NCBI RefSeq assembly: GCF_000149955.1
Contig: NC_030986.1
Location: 4,615,870-4,679,869, forward strand
DNA from: Fusarium oxysporum f. sp. lycopersici 4287
Taxonomy: Eukaryota; Ascomycota; Sordariomycetes; Hypocreales; Nectriaceae
Direction of reading: 5' to 3'
Length of the DNA stretch: 64,000 bases
Shown here: positions 48,436-59,816 of the stretch, in pieces
How the letters are laid out: each line of letters opens with the position of its first letter
Position numbering within the stretch: position 1 is the first letter of the stretch
Notes under the pieces: generated by a model
The model's database searches: none
Told to the model about the DNA's origin: nothing
The model's input: only the letters and a program-made list of their open reading frames with translations
Made by a program: the position numbers and the translations under genes

Positions 48436-49140
48436 CGCGGAGGAGTAATGACGACAAGCTTGATTTAGCTGGCATACCATTCATGTTCATTTCGAGATGG
48501 AAACGATACAGAGGAGACTTGAGTTTGGGTGTGATGTTTATTTGTTAAAGGCATTGATTGTATGACGAAGCGAGCGTTCAGGGTTGGCATGGGCTTTGAT
48601 CAGATTGGAGACTTTCCCTCCCCCCCTTTTTCTTAGTATTCGTAATCTGCTTAGATCGGCTTTGATGAGAATAATGCTTTCTTGATAACTTTAGTAACAA
48701 ACGAATGTACGAATCAATAACTTTACTGAGACTGTGCTCATGGATATGATATTGAGAGGATTCAACATCCGGGGGGCACAGTCCAAATGCAATGGCGGCT
48801 CAAGGTCATATCAAATCCATCCTGAGTAGAAAACCAAAAAGAAAACGAAAAGAAAAAGAAAGAGAAAAAGGACGGGGATGCATACAAGTGGACGCTGCTG
48901 ATTTGGCGTGTGTAACGAGTTGGACTCCCGGTGGTCTAGGTGAGCTGAGCAAACCGAGGTCCCCTTCATTGACTGCTGAAGTAGCTTATCTTATCAGCGA
49001 TTGTATCGAACGAGCCCCTCCAGCAACCGCCGCGTCTAGCTACGTAGGATAAACATATAATTTGTGGACCAAGATTCAACAACGAACATAATTCTTCACG
49101 ACTTGTCTTCCCGCACCGTCAATCAATTACAACAATCGCC
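48436..49140. promoter_or_regulatory. Intergenic upstream of DAD3
   Basis: This 705-nt spacer holds the coiled-coil gene's 3' end and the DAD3 promoter. A purine-rich AAGAAAAAGAAAG segment lies near 48830-48870. No gene is seen. Confidence 0.5.
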
Positions 49141-49472
49141 ATGGATCAAACCCAAGCAGGGGGGCTCCTTGACTCTCCGGAGCTCACACCACTCGAGCAA
49201 GAGGTTTTAGACGAGTACGAACGCTTGGCCGATAACATGAACAAAGTGCGTCTGCCTCATTGTGCTGGGATCAGAAAGACACAGACTGATATCATTCCCA
49301 GCTCGCCAGTGTCCTCGAACATCTTGCTTCGAACCCTAGTACAGAAATTCTTGACGGCCTTCGTGAGCTCGAGCGCAAGACGAGTCTGGCCTTTACTCTT
49401 CTCAAAGCCAGTGTTTACAGCATAGTCTTGCAGCAGGAGATTGACTGGGGTGATGGATCGACAGCGCAATGA
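49141..49472 (+). CDS. DAD3: DASH complex subunit DAD3
   Basis: Exons 49141-49245 and 49302-49472 flank a 56-nt intron and give 91 residues. The family pattern is clear: LTPLEQEVLDEYERLADNMN, then LASVLEHLASNPSTEILDGL, ERKTSLAFTLLKASVYSI and a C-terminal EIDWGDG. DAD3 is a small helical subunit of the DASH/Dam1 ring that couples kinetochores to microtubules. It lies beside the uS5m gene in convergent orientation. The size agrees with fungal orthologues. Confidence 0.95.
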
Positions 49473-49713
49473 GTTTAAATGAATCAAAGAAGAACGAGAA
49501 GGTAGCTTTGTGGTGGAAGAGACAAGGATTGATACCCAACCAAATATGATGCGCGAAACGATACTTTCTTTCACATGGATTTGATATCAAGTGACGACAC
49601 ATCAACTATACCATTTTTACCATACCGAGGACATCAAAGAAATCTTCTCTATTACAGGCTACAGATACACGATTTTTTCTTTGGTGATACAGGTGGTTTG
49701 CGTGAGAGTGGGT

Positions 49714-51284
49714 TTAATATACAGCTCCTCCATAGTACACCTTGCGCACGTCCACCAGCTTCTTACCCCGACCGATGGCGATCTGCTCGGGGTCGGGCTG
49801 GTTGGTCAACGCTTGGTACGCTGCCTTGACGGAGTTCATGGGGTTCTTGGATCGGGGCATGCGAGCAGCGATATCGTGGATACCGGCGGCGCGGCACATC
49901 TCGAAGATGCGGTGAGGGCAGCGGAGTCCGAAGCCTGGGAGGGAGGAGGTTAGCTAGCAGGATCGCGTGGTTGCCGGTGATGAGCGGATGCGTACCGGGA
50001 GGACGGGCCATCAGCTCGACTACAGTGCCTGAAATCTTGGCAGACACATTACCATAGATAGTACGGTTCTCATATCGTCGGACGGGTTTCATGTTGCGGA
50101 TAGCCAACATCTGAGCTGTCTCCTCAGCCACACCGGCCTCAGTAGACTTTGCCATTCCAAGTCCTAGACGGCCATTGCCGTTACCAGCAATGGCAACCAC
50201 AGACGTACTACGGACCTTGCCCAGACGAGTTTGATTGGAGACCCAACGAGTCACAAGACCCTTGGTCAGCAGCGAGCGAATGTCCTTGAGACTCATGCCT
50301 GTCAGGCGCTTGATCTCTTGGTACTTGCCCGAGTCATCCTGGCCCTGATCCTCGGGGTCAACGGCGTGCTTGTACAAGCCTTTGACACCGGGGACCTTAC
50401 CAAGATCAGGTGCCTCAGCCGTGTAGGTCCGATCAACTCCCGCGGGGCCATCCTGAATGAGCTCAAGGTTCGAGGGCTCGACCTCACCCTGACTGCCGAA
50501 ACCAACAATCTTGTCGAGCTCGGCCTCCCATGCCTCGTCAACAGCCTCATCCAGCTTCTCAGCCTGGGAGCGAGTCATGAACTCGGGACCCTTATCGTTT
50601 GCAGTGGGCTCAGGGCCGTCCTCGGCGATGATGTAGCGCTTGATCAGCTCAGGGTCCTTTTCAATGTCCTTGAGCTCATCCTCAGTGAGATCTATCAAGT
50701 CCTCTCCCTGGCTCTCCTTCACACGCCGCAGTGCTCGAACCATGGCTCGGGTAAGTTGGTCGCTCGTCTTCTTGTCAGTGATCTTCATCATTTTTTGTCC
50801 GTAATTGTCGATCCATTCGCTCTTGTCAGGGCCATTGCACCTCTCTCGGGGTGCCTTCGATCTCCGGCTTGATATCGTAGCGGGGGTCCAGCACGGCATA
50901 ATCCTCGATGTAGGTTGGCTTGTAGGGATCGTCACGTAACCGACCCTGAATGATCATATCTTCAGGGTTGATGGCTTTCTCGCCCAACTCAATAGCCTCA
51001 AGCTGTTCTGGTGTGTAAGAGGCTTTGAGGCTCTCTAGATCCTGCTTGGACATGTCGGCAAACTTGTCCTGCTTGTACTTGTCCATGCCTGCCGTAAATT
51101 CACCCGACTCCTTGATCAGACCTAGCTCCTGGGCCGTGACATTTCGAAACCGAGACTTTCGCTTCGACCTGGGTGGTGTGCTGTGGAATTGACTACATGG
51201 TACGAGAGGGACGGTGACTGAAGCGGTTCGAGATGAGGCGATGCACCTGCCGAGGAGGTTGCGCGCCGGACGTGCGACGCTCAT
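49714..51284 (-). CDS. MRPS5: Mitochondrial small-subunit ribosomal protein uS5m (reading frame interrupted near 50830)
   Basis: The C-terminal half carries the S5 double-stranded RNA-binding fold (VVAIAGNGNGRLGLGMAKS) and the S5 C-terminal domain (GLRCPHRIFEMCRAAGIHDI and onward). A clear intron spans 49935-49995; the last exon is 49714-49934. The N-terminal part from ATG 51284 has an Arg-rich presequence with FHSTPPRSKRKSRFRN. The upstream frame stops at 50826 (EVQWP, then stop) while the downstream frame resumes at PDKSEWIDNYG. Removing one G from the GGG at 50829-50831 gives a continuous 502-residue protein. A 58-nt cryptic intron (GTGCAA...GAAG, about 50783-50840) is an alternative. uS5m is part of the mitoribosomal small subunit. 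Confidence 0.88.
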
Positions 51285-52183
51285 GGTCGACAGGAGGCTG
51301 AGGAGTATTAATTCGACGAGGGCCAGCGGCAAGGGAAGAGGAAAGAGGAGGCGGAGGTCGGACTTATTAGCGTTGCTCTCTCACGCTCTCTCGCTCTCTC
51401 TCTCTCTCGCGTATCTATCACACGAGCTAGAGATTTTTTGGGACCCAAGAAATGGATGGTTCTCAATTGACGTGATCCCCATGCGGTTAGCGGTTGATGG
51501 ACAGCAAAAGCCAATCAAATCGGGACTCTCATCAACTACCATGGAAGACAGAGCCGACCCTGGAACTTCCATTCTCCGTCCATAATCACGTGCTCCAGAG
51601 CATGCTTGTCTAAATCAACCTCATCCATTGTCGGAACGTTCCTTGAAGCCACCGAATGGTGTCAACCACCTCAATACTCCTCACTTAACATCAGTGACGC
51701 CATTATGAAGCCCAATGAGTGTGACTGAACGGTTTCTCCTTTCATTTAGGTACTAGCCGCTTGCTTTATCGTACTCTTACTATTGTATCGTCAGCCATAG
51801 CCAATCATGAGCCACCTTCACATCAGTCGACTTTTGTTACAAGGTGAAACGTCTCAGTAACACCCCTGGGAGCCAAGCGACTGTTAGGGGTCTTCCACCG
51901 TTGTCACCACTCACTGTGGACCATTTACCAGATTTGCTTCGCCTCCCGTCTGTCACTTTGACTCTTTTTCTCTTCTCATAGCTATCTCGATCTCTATACG
52001 TCTTTATTCTATTCCATTCAAAGAACATATTATCTTCCATTCCCACTCTGTACGTGACTGGCGCACTGTACGGCTTAATTAAGACAGAAAAATCCGGCAT
52101 TCCTTTATCAAAAATACTCATCCTAATACTACGACAACGACAACGACAACTTCATCCTCACCATACATACCTTGTCCTTCACG
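51285..52183. promoter_or_regulatory. Divergent promoter between uS5m and the 77-residue protein
   Basis: About 900 nt between divergent starts include a CT-rich microsatellite at 51376-51410 and a short ACGACA repeat near 52130-52150. No other gene is seen. Confidence 0.5.
51376..51410. repeat. CT-rich microsatellite
   Basis: A (CT)n stretch in the uS5m upstream region, uninterrupted at 51394-51408. Confidence 0.85.
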
Positions 52184-52417
52184 ATGGGTCAATTCGACTG
52201 GTTCTCCTCTATCGGCGCTACAGACGAAGCTGTTGCTGTCCTCAACGACCAACCCATTATTTTCACCATCCTCTTGGTGGTCCTTGTGGCTGTCATTCTG
52301 CAAATCGTGCTTCTCTGGTACATTCACTATGCAACCATGAAGCCCGAGCAGCGCAAAGCAAAACAGGACAAGAAGGATAAGAAGAAAGCGGGGAAGACAG
52401 CAAAGCCAAGCAAATAA
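52184..52417 (+). CDS. Small single-pass membrane protein (77 residues), hypothetical
   Basis: A single-exon ORF begins with ATG at 52184. An amphipathic N-terminus (MGQFDWFSSIGATDEAV) is followed by one strong hydrophobic span at about residues 25-47 (IIFTILLVVLVAVILQIVL). The tail is highly basic (KPEQRKAKQDKKDKKKAGK). The charge pattern suggests an N-out, C-in topology by the positive-inside rule. No family is recognised. Codon composition and the clean ATG-to-stop structure make a real gene likely, and it sits in a gene-dense stretch between uS5m and a convergent gene. Confidence 0.7.
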   Translation: MGQFDWFSSIGATDEAVAVLNDQPIIFTILLVVLVAVILQIVLLWYIHYATMKPEQRKAKQDKKDKKKAGKTAKPSK

Positions 52418-52675
52418 GCACTATCTATTCCTTCAGCAATTATCCACGGCAATCTTTGTCCTGGCCCATGACACTCATTTGCAATCTTATCGACTTAACA
52501 TTCAACATTACATCTGCCTCACGATTTCTATAGAACAGGCTCAAACGTCACGCTACGCTTGCCTCTCCCATATGCTATCTATAATATATCAATCTTTCTT
52601 GGAGCATCGCCAAATCCCGCCGTTCTGGTCAAATCTCTTTTCAGTTTCCGACTGACACGTTTCCATCGTCAGATG

Positions 52676-54360
52676 TTAGTCTAAGTTACACTGATTGTCG
52701 CAGATCAGCCAGTGGTCCAGACTTGGGAAGTTTGCTGGGTCGACTATTGTATCTTGTCTTGTTGCGAAGTCAACATCCTGCCTCATCCAAGCTTGCCCAG
52801 GTGGCATCACATTCATAAATTCCATTGTGTCAAAACCAGCTCCAAGCCGACCAGTTTCACCAAGCCATGGCTCTGGCCAACCCATGGAGGTTGGGCTATT
52901 TGTAGCATCACTCCATAGATCCTGATGCGTTTCGACAACTTGGAGACTTAAATCCGTTATTGCTTCGTGATGCTCCTCATCCTTCGCAATATCGAGGTGA
53001 CCATCCATGATGTCCCAGCTTACATCCATCATTGTAGTCCTCTGACTTTGTCGATGCACGCATTCGCCTGATTCTGGCGCCTTTTCATCCGTCGCTCCAA
53101 TTGACTGCTGTATTCCAGGAACAACTAACCCTTGGCCCGAAATGCGAGAATTTCGGGTCGGGAACATGATTCTTTTTGGCGTTCTCCTATTTGTTGATGG
53201 AGGCATATTGACATGTAGAAGAAGTACCTCCCAGGCCTTTCTCTCCAGTATGTCCACAGAGCCTTTTTTTGCAATATGCGGGTGAGAATAAGCCTCGTAG
53301 CCTGATGCTAGATCAGTCACTTGCTGTCTGAGCACCGGGGATTCGGCATGCTGCATACTTGCTAAGGATGTGGCAATGATGGGTAGTAGTTCGGCGCGGT
53401 CCGATATGCTCTGCTTCTTTTATCAGCGACTGAAATACATAATTGCTGAGAGCCAGACCTTGAGATAAGGCATATGAAATACTCCCGGCGCAAGCTTGGT
53501 GAGGCAGTAACTGAGTCCGCAGCCCCAGACTTGGTAGCCCCTATACGTTCTCTCTGGCGCCAGCATCAACTGCTCAAAGAGAATTTCGATTAAGGACGAT
53601 GACTGCAGGTCTTTCAATACTTTAATGTCCGTAATGGTATCCTCCCTGGGGAGAGTCTGCGATGCATTCCCGCTCCCTTCTTCGCATGGGGAGTTGAGAC
53701 TGGACATGAAGCTGTCAATAGCTTGTTGGTCGATCAGCTCCAGAGTGTCTAGCAGATTGCTCTCCATACGGCCTTCGACCCTTTCCTTTGGCTTGTCCGT
53801 CTTCTTCCGCCGCTTGCTCGTCTTTAAACACTTTCGAGGCCGTTCTTCTTCTTGAGACACGTTGCGCACATCGATCGACAACATTAGATTCCGAAATGCG
53901 GTGGTACAGGCGGAAACTGGGGCAACGAGAGCCGATGAGAGATTTGGGTGCTGGAGCGAGAAAGATAGAAGTCCAGGTAGCTGAACTGGACATGACCGGT
54001 TAGGCTCTAGATGAACGCCCAGGCGACCCCAAACCTGGTCAACTCAGTTATAACTAACTCGGAAGTTCCAAGACATAGCCAACATACCTCGCAACCGCTG
54101 ACAGCCTCGGCGATGGCATTGAGACGGAAAGTCTCAAGGATCGGATGCCCATTAATTGCAATAGAAACCTCAAGGCAACAAGCACCGGACCGAGCAACCC
54201 AAAGATGAGAATCTTCCACTGCCGAGGAGAGATCTCTGATCGTTGCAATATGCCGTGCGCCATCAGGGGCATCGATATTGATCGATGCTGAAGCTGACAG
54301 TTCGACATTTGCCTGGTTTGAAATCACACGAATAGTGGGGAGTCGCAACGCGCACGACAT
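52676..54360 (-). CDS. Unrecognised 527-residue protein with basic cluster
   Basis: Exons 54088-54360, 53459-54034 and 52676-53410 join in frame. The first intron (54035-54087) has GTATGT and a normal CAG; the second (53411-53458, 48 nt) begins with the atypical GTCTGG and is inferred from frame and the CTGAT branch-like motif. The N-terminal 90 residues look like a compact alpha/beta segment (VELSASASINIDAPDG). Around residue 160 is a basic cluster KCLKTSKRRKKTDKPKER suggestive of nuclear import. The centre is helical (LLDTLELIDQQAIDSF, SLIEILFEQLML). The C-terminal half is polar, rich in Met, Asp and Gln, and probably disordered. I cannot assign a family. Confidence 0.7.
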
Positions 54361-54873
54361 CGTTATTCCATGCTTACCCAGGCAATAGGAGGGGAGTCGG
54401 TACCTATGAAATCTTCCGCGGTGTTGTTGGTGGAAATTGATCTCACGAATCGCATTTGCGGCCAAGGAAGGAGCTTAGGAGCTGATTATTCATCCCAACA
54501 ACCTAATGTAAGAAGCACCCGACGGGACAGTGGAAAAAAGGAGCGATCTGATAACGTCCATTATCTAGGTACTCAAGGTAAGGTAGTTATAGTTTAATAC
54601 GCGGCAAGCATCCAAAATGCCATTGGCAGTTGGGAGGTATTGATAGATATCGTAGCCAAGTCGCTAATCATTAGGGTAGGGTGGATGTCCAAAATATGAG
54701 TTCCTACTACTAAGGTAAGTCAACCACATAAATCCTAGGTGTGTACATCATTATCTGGCTATGTCCAGTCCAAGCCAGTAGGCGTACAAAGTCTATAAAA
54801 TGCCCCCAATGTTTGCATCCATAAGTATAGTGCGCATGCGTGCTCCGTAAACTCCGTGCGATCAATTGATAGA
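54361..54873. promoter_or_regulatory. Intergenic, promoter of the unrecognised gene
   Basis: About 510 nt lie between two minus-strand genes. A TATCTAGGTACT segment at about 54563-54574 resembles the recurrent CCTAGGTA motif. Confidence 0.45.
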
Positions 54874-57800
54874 TTACTTTGCAAACCATGGGAACTTCTT
54901 CTTAGGCGGCTCAGCGAAACCCCCTGAGCCACTTTCAACTTGCACACTTCGCTGATAAATGTCCTGTATGGATCTGTTAGTTTGTGTCCTTGAGGGATCA
55001 TGCAACTGATATCTCACCTCTTCATCCGTTGGCATGCGACAACCCAGAATCAGTTCTCTTGCGGTGTCGTGCTTGGTTAGATTTGGGTATGATGTGCTCT
55101 GGCTCTTCATGATTGGTAGCAAGACCTCTCCCAGAACCTCAAACTTCTTCCAATTGATGCGATCTCCATCTGTACCGACAAATGTTCTGCTCCCCTCCTC
55201 TGCTGACACCAAGTCTCTTCGATGAAGGGGGATGAAAGGAATCCGGGGGAGGGAAGAATTTTCCCAGGCTAGGCGGTAGGCGAAATGACTCTTCTGAGTT
55301 CCCATCAATATGCCCAACCGCGCAAACCGCTTTTGGACTTCTGCTGGTACTAGTGTTCTCGTCTGATTTAATCGATGAATGGCCGTTCCGTTCACACCTG
55401 CTAGAATGGCTGCCAGTCCATTGTAGTTGTTGAGTTGCCGCAGCTTGAGTGAAATATTCATGAACTTCTCTAATATTAGCGCTCGATGCTTGGCTTTGTC
55501 CCGCAGCAGAATCATGTTGGCAACCCATTTGGCAACATGATTGAAATGGTTGATCATTCGATTCACATTCCGTAAACTCTTGCAACGCTCCTTTTGGGAC
55601 GCGGATAGGCTGACGTGTCGAACGAAATCTCGTATTCGAATTGAGGAAAACATGATCCAATCGATTCTGGTCAGCTCGTCCGCAACATCATCATCGGGGA
55701 TGTCCATGAATATATGGTAGCGGAATTTGTTCATAGGTAAGTTGTCCGTAGGTTCCAGGTTGCTTGCAGCTCTTTCATAGTCCTCAAACGTGTGAAAATG
55801 CACCTGGCTCGAGACACTGCTGCTTCTGTCCGCAAGAGAGACCTCTGAGCTTCCAGATGGTCTTCCGTCCATGTCCGACTCTACCGTCAACACACTCACA
55901 CCCGATGAAAGCTCGTTCATGTCCTTTGACAAGATCTCACTTGCGAGCTTATCGCTAGCCTCATCCGAGTTTGCCCAACCTGTATCGTCATCTTCCACGA
56001 CATTGAATTGGAGGTGTCGTCGCATATGTTGTGCTGCGATTGAGAAAATCGGTTCTGTACTCAGATGCCTGATAAACTCCTCCAAGTTCCGTCTAGTTTG
56101 AGGGCGGGCGAAGTCGCCGGGGTAAAGTGATACCCATTTCGCGACCACCTCGATAATTCGGAGCTGTGTGGCTGTCTTGGAAAGGTAATGCGCTGTCTTA
56201 TCGTCTCTCACTTTATCCAGTCGGGTTAAAATGGCAGTAAAAAGCTCACCAGGAGCTGCAAACTTGCGATAAAGACAGAGAAAAACATCAGAGAAGTTGT
56301 TGTCGATTCTTGTCAAGCGAGGAGCAAGAAGTCGATCAACTAGCTCATCGAACGTTACGCCTGCCATCTTCGATTGCTTATCCAGCGTGTTATCGTCATT
56401 TCTTTGAAGTATCGGGATGTCATCGGAGTATCGATAGGATTCTGCGTCAGACTCATCCACATCCAAGAACGAATCGGTACTGGGTCTATCGAGTCGAATG
56501 CCAGGAGTCCTCAGCATGTTATTGAGTGTTTGCGCTTGGCCCATTTCTCCTGCCTCGGGATTCGAGCTGGCTATATGACCTTGCCTAGGGCTACGAGACG
56601 ACTGCGCCCGGTAGTTTTCGTTAATTGGTGGATTGGAGAACCCCTTGAGTAAAGAGAAATCGGAGCTTGCTCGACTATGTTTGCTATGTTGGCTAATGGG
56701 GCGCCCGGTGCCAACGTCAGGAGCTTCCAAATTGGCAGCAGACTGCGCTCGCCTGCGCGAGAACGTTTCGCCATTTTCTTCTAAACCATAGTTAGCAAGA
56801 GTCTGTCGGTAATATCTTCCTCGTGCACTCGCCTCTTCGATGGGCTATTGCGGCTCTCAAGATGGTGTGAAGGCACGTTTTGGCAACATCAGTGTCATTT
56901 GAGGAGATTTTGTAGGTTGAAACACAAGATTTAAAGAGTTGATGATTCGCAATGGCTTCGGCGTTGACCTGCCATTCTGCTTCAGGGGTTTCACATTTGC
57001 AAGCCACCAGACTAGCGGGTAAACCAGAGTTCGTGAGAGCCGCTAGAATGGATCATTTAGTATAGCCTCAACCATTCAAATAGATGGATTTCATACCCAA
57101 AGTCTGAGGTAGTTCACGCACGGATTCATGATTGGTGACATCATATAATATAAGAGCAGCATCGACGCGGGGGACGATATGCCCATTGATCTGTTTTGGC
57201 CACTGGATGGGCTGCGTAGGGTTCAATTCGAAGTACTCTAGGTCCAGCTCGAGTAGAGTTACGGCGTGAGAGTTGTTGTCAACCAGCATGCGGACGCTGG
57301 AAGCATTCGAGATAGGTGGCCGAGACAGGCCTAAGACCCGCTGGACAAAGGATGATTTGCCAACCCCGGTGGAACCGATGACGGCAATGTTGAAACTTTC
57401 CATAGTCGGTGATGCTTGGGACTGTATAGCGTCAAGCTGTGGTCAGCCGTCTGTCGCAAAACTGCCTCTACCATCCAAACCCCGAATAACCGTTTGTTGA
57501 GCAACGCTGCCCCGCGATGGCTAGGGTGGGGCCGCATGTGATGGAACATGGTTACATACCCAGTACGAAGAGGGTGTAGCGGTCAAAGATTCTCGTCGTG
57601 GAGGCGGCCAGTATTGGCTTGGTTCGTTATCATCGCTGTCGGGCTTCAGTTTCTTTCCGCCGCCGCTTTTGCGCTTGGCTTGCTTGGCCGCTTTGCCGAA
57701 GTTGTGCCCCTTTGTGTCGTGAAAAAGATGCTCGTGGTCCTCGTCTTCTAGCGATTGGTAGACCGAACTTCCATCAGATTGGTCCTCGTCCTCGGAAACT

Positions 57801-57997
57801 GCAGCAGCTTGAACGGCCGGGTCGTAGGTCTGGAAGAAGGGGTCGTCAATAATTGAACCGACTGAATCTCGATGGCCGTTGGCCGGGGCTAAAGGATCGG
57901 AGTCGCTTTCGATGTCGGGGTCTATGGACGCCGGGCCTGAAGCGGCAATGCCTGAAGTTGGGTGAGCATTCTGTGAATCAACATGATTGGGTTGCAT
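54874..57997 (-). CDS. Ras guanine-nucleotide exchange factor fused to an N-terminal P-loop GTPase-like domain
   Basis: Inferred exons are 57560-57997, 57097-57421, 56829-57042, 55018-56752 and 54874-54963, about 933 residues. Residues 1-146 are acidic and disordered. A Ras-like domain starts IAVIGSTGVGKSSF (complete P-loop), with ALILYDVTNHESV and VACKCE at the strand-5/G4 position; the DxxG switch-2 motif is not evident. A RasGEF_N domain (VTFDELVDRLLAPRL onward) and a CDC25-type RasGEF domain (ELTRIDWIMFSSI, HFNHVAKWVANMIL, NYNGLAAILAGVNG) follow. The catalytic part should activate a Ras/Rap-type GTPase. The 56752 acceptor is chosen to keep frame; the better-looking TTTAG acceptor at 56781 breaks frame. 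The last intron (54964-55017) is a stop-free multiple of three. Confidence 0.85.
54964..55017 (-). other. Stop-free, frame-preserving intron in the RasGEF gene
   Basis: This 54-nt segment has GTGAGA, ACTAAC and CAG. Retention would add 18 residues near the C-terminus. Confidence 0.75.
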
Positions 57998-58876
57998 TGT
58001 CGCAACTTCAGCGACTAGGCTGAGTGGTAGAAATAAACATGGACGGGATAGACTCGATGCCAGCAAGCGCAAATGGCAGATGGAGGGACCAAATCCTTGC
58101 GGGGATGGAAGAACTCGTAGAGCTTGCTTGACTAAGGCAGGGTAGCTACAGCAGGGGTTCAAACCCGTAGTAGGCTGTGTGTGAGAGACAATGGAGAAGG
58201 GATGAAAACACTCGAGGTCTGAGTAATGAGAGACAAGAAGGCACTAAATGAAGAGCGAAATGCTAGCAAACCAGGGAGGGAGACGAATTTACCGTACCTT
58301 AGTGACTGACAGACTTGCACTGTACTGTGTTGTACCGTACCGTGCTTGGGAAACCAACGGAATGAATTGGTTCGATGTCCAATTGGTGGCAGTTTGGCGA
58401 CCTAGTGAGAGGGATGGATGGATGCGCAGATACCGCGGAAACAAGCACTGCGTCCTTTGGATGACAGCCAGCGGGCGAGACAAATGGAACGGGTATCTTG
58501 AATTAGTATAAGCACTGAATGTTCGGAACAACAAAGACTGGAGTCCTATCGGCTCTTGTCTCGAGGTACACACCGGGCCACTACCTATTCTGAGGCAATA
58601 CCCAATACAGGCACCAAGACACGAGTACTCGAAACCTTTTCGAAACCTATCGTGTTAGTCCAATTCGACCAACCTTAAGCCATAAAACGGAAGCCAAGAG
58701 CGTTTACACAACGGGACAATGCATGGCATTCCGTCCGCAAGCGGGAGAACTACCTAATAATGCGCAACCACAGTGGCCCAACTACAGTACTGCAATAGAA
58801 ATCTGTTGGTTGAAGGCCAATCTGGATTGGATATATCTTTGTGCAAATCTGAGGAGAAGCACCTTGGACAGATGTC

Positions 58877-58900
58877 AGGAGAGGAGAGGAGAGGAGAGGA
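58877..58900. repeat. Pentanucleotide repeat (AGGAG)n
   Basis: About 4.8 copies of AGGAG in tandem. Confidence 0.9.
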
Positions 58901-59780
58901 TGCGCTACGACGCGCTGAAGCGGACCCGGCGTCGTGGGTTGAAGAGTGGATGCGTGTGCGTATGTAGGCGTATGCAGACGCCTCTGACTCGGAAGAGAGC
59001 CACGAGGGGAAAACTCCTAAGGAACGCGTGCCTAGGAATGGACAAAGAGTATCATCGATCTTGACACCGTCAAGTTCGACTGCGCGAAATGTCGAATCTG
59101 GCACAAAGAGGGGAGAGAGCTGGAACCGAGCCTGTGGCTCGGAACAGGGAACGTTTTAGGAGCGGATGGTCTAAGGTACGGGAGACTTAGTTGGGCAGGC
59201 TATTTCCAGTTAAGGAAACTGGGTTCAAAGCGTTATGCAGGACTTGGGCAGGTCAACTAATAACTCATTTCTCGGCGTTGTTCTGAGGACTGATTTAAAT
59301 TGAGTGTTGAAGATCAACGGTAATAGCAACCACCCCTAACAATATAACGGGCCAAAAAGAATGCGGCACGGTATCGGCATCGGCGCGGCACGAAACGGTT
59401 CCTGGAACACAAACAAAGGGTCTTTGTCCTTAACTGAGACAGTCAGCAACTCCCTGCTTCTATATAAAGGACCCCAAACCCAATTGCCCAAGACTAACTG
59501 GCCTTCAGGGCTTCTTGGTTTTCACGCACTTTTATTGCACATCTCCCAGGATCCAATCCCGCGTTCTGTGTTGGCGCTTTGCTGCCCATTGGCCAGTGCA
59601 CAATAACCAACAGGGACTTACCTGGCACTTGATCATTCTAGACAATCAAAGACTCGCGTTCAGTTATACCAGTTCCTGGTTGATAACCACTTCAGCCAGC
59701 CATGAAGAAGCGGTGCCGATAGCGGGTGGAGCTTGGTACATCGCACCCATTAGGTCGAGTCTGCCTTCCACATGGTCTTC

Positions 59781-59816
59781 ACATCCTAGACATCCAGGAC
59801 ATCCAGGACATCCAAT
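59781..59816. repeat. Nine-base tandem repeat, four copies
   Basis: Unit ACATCCAGG; the two middle copies are exact and the outer two have two or three changes. Confidence 0.85.

Noticed and set aside
58155..58170. GGGGTTCAAACCC resembling a tRNA T-arm
   Set aside because: The stem does not pair beyond two bases and no A box lies upstream at the right distance.
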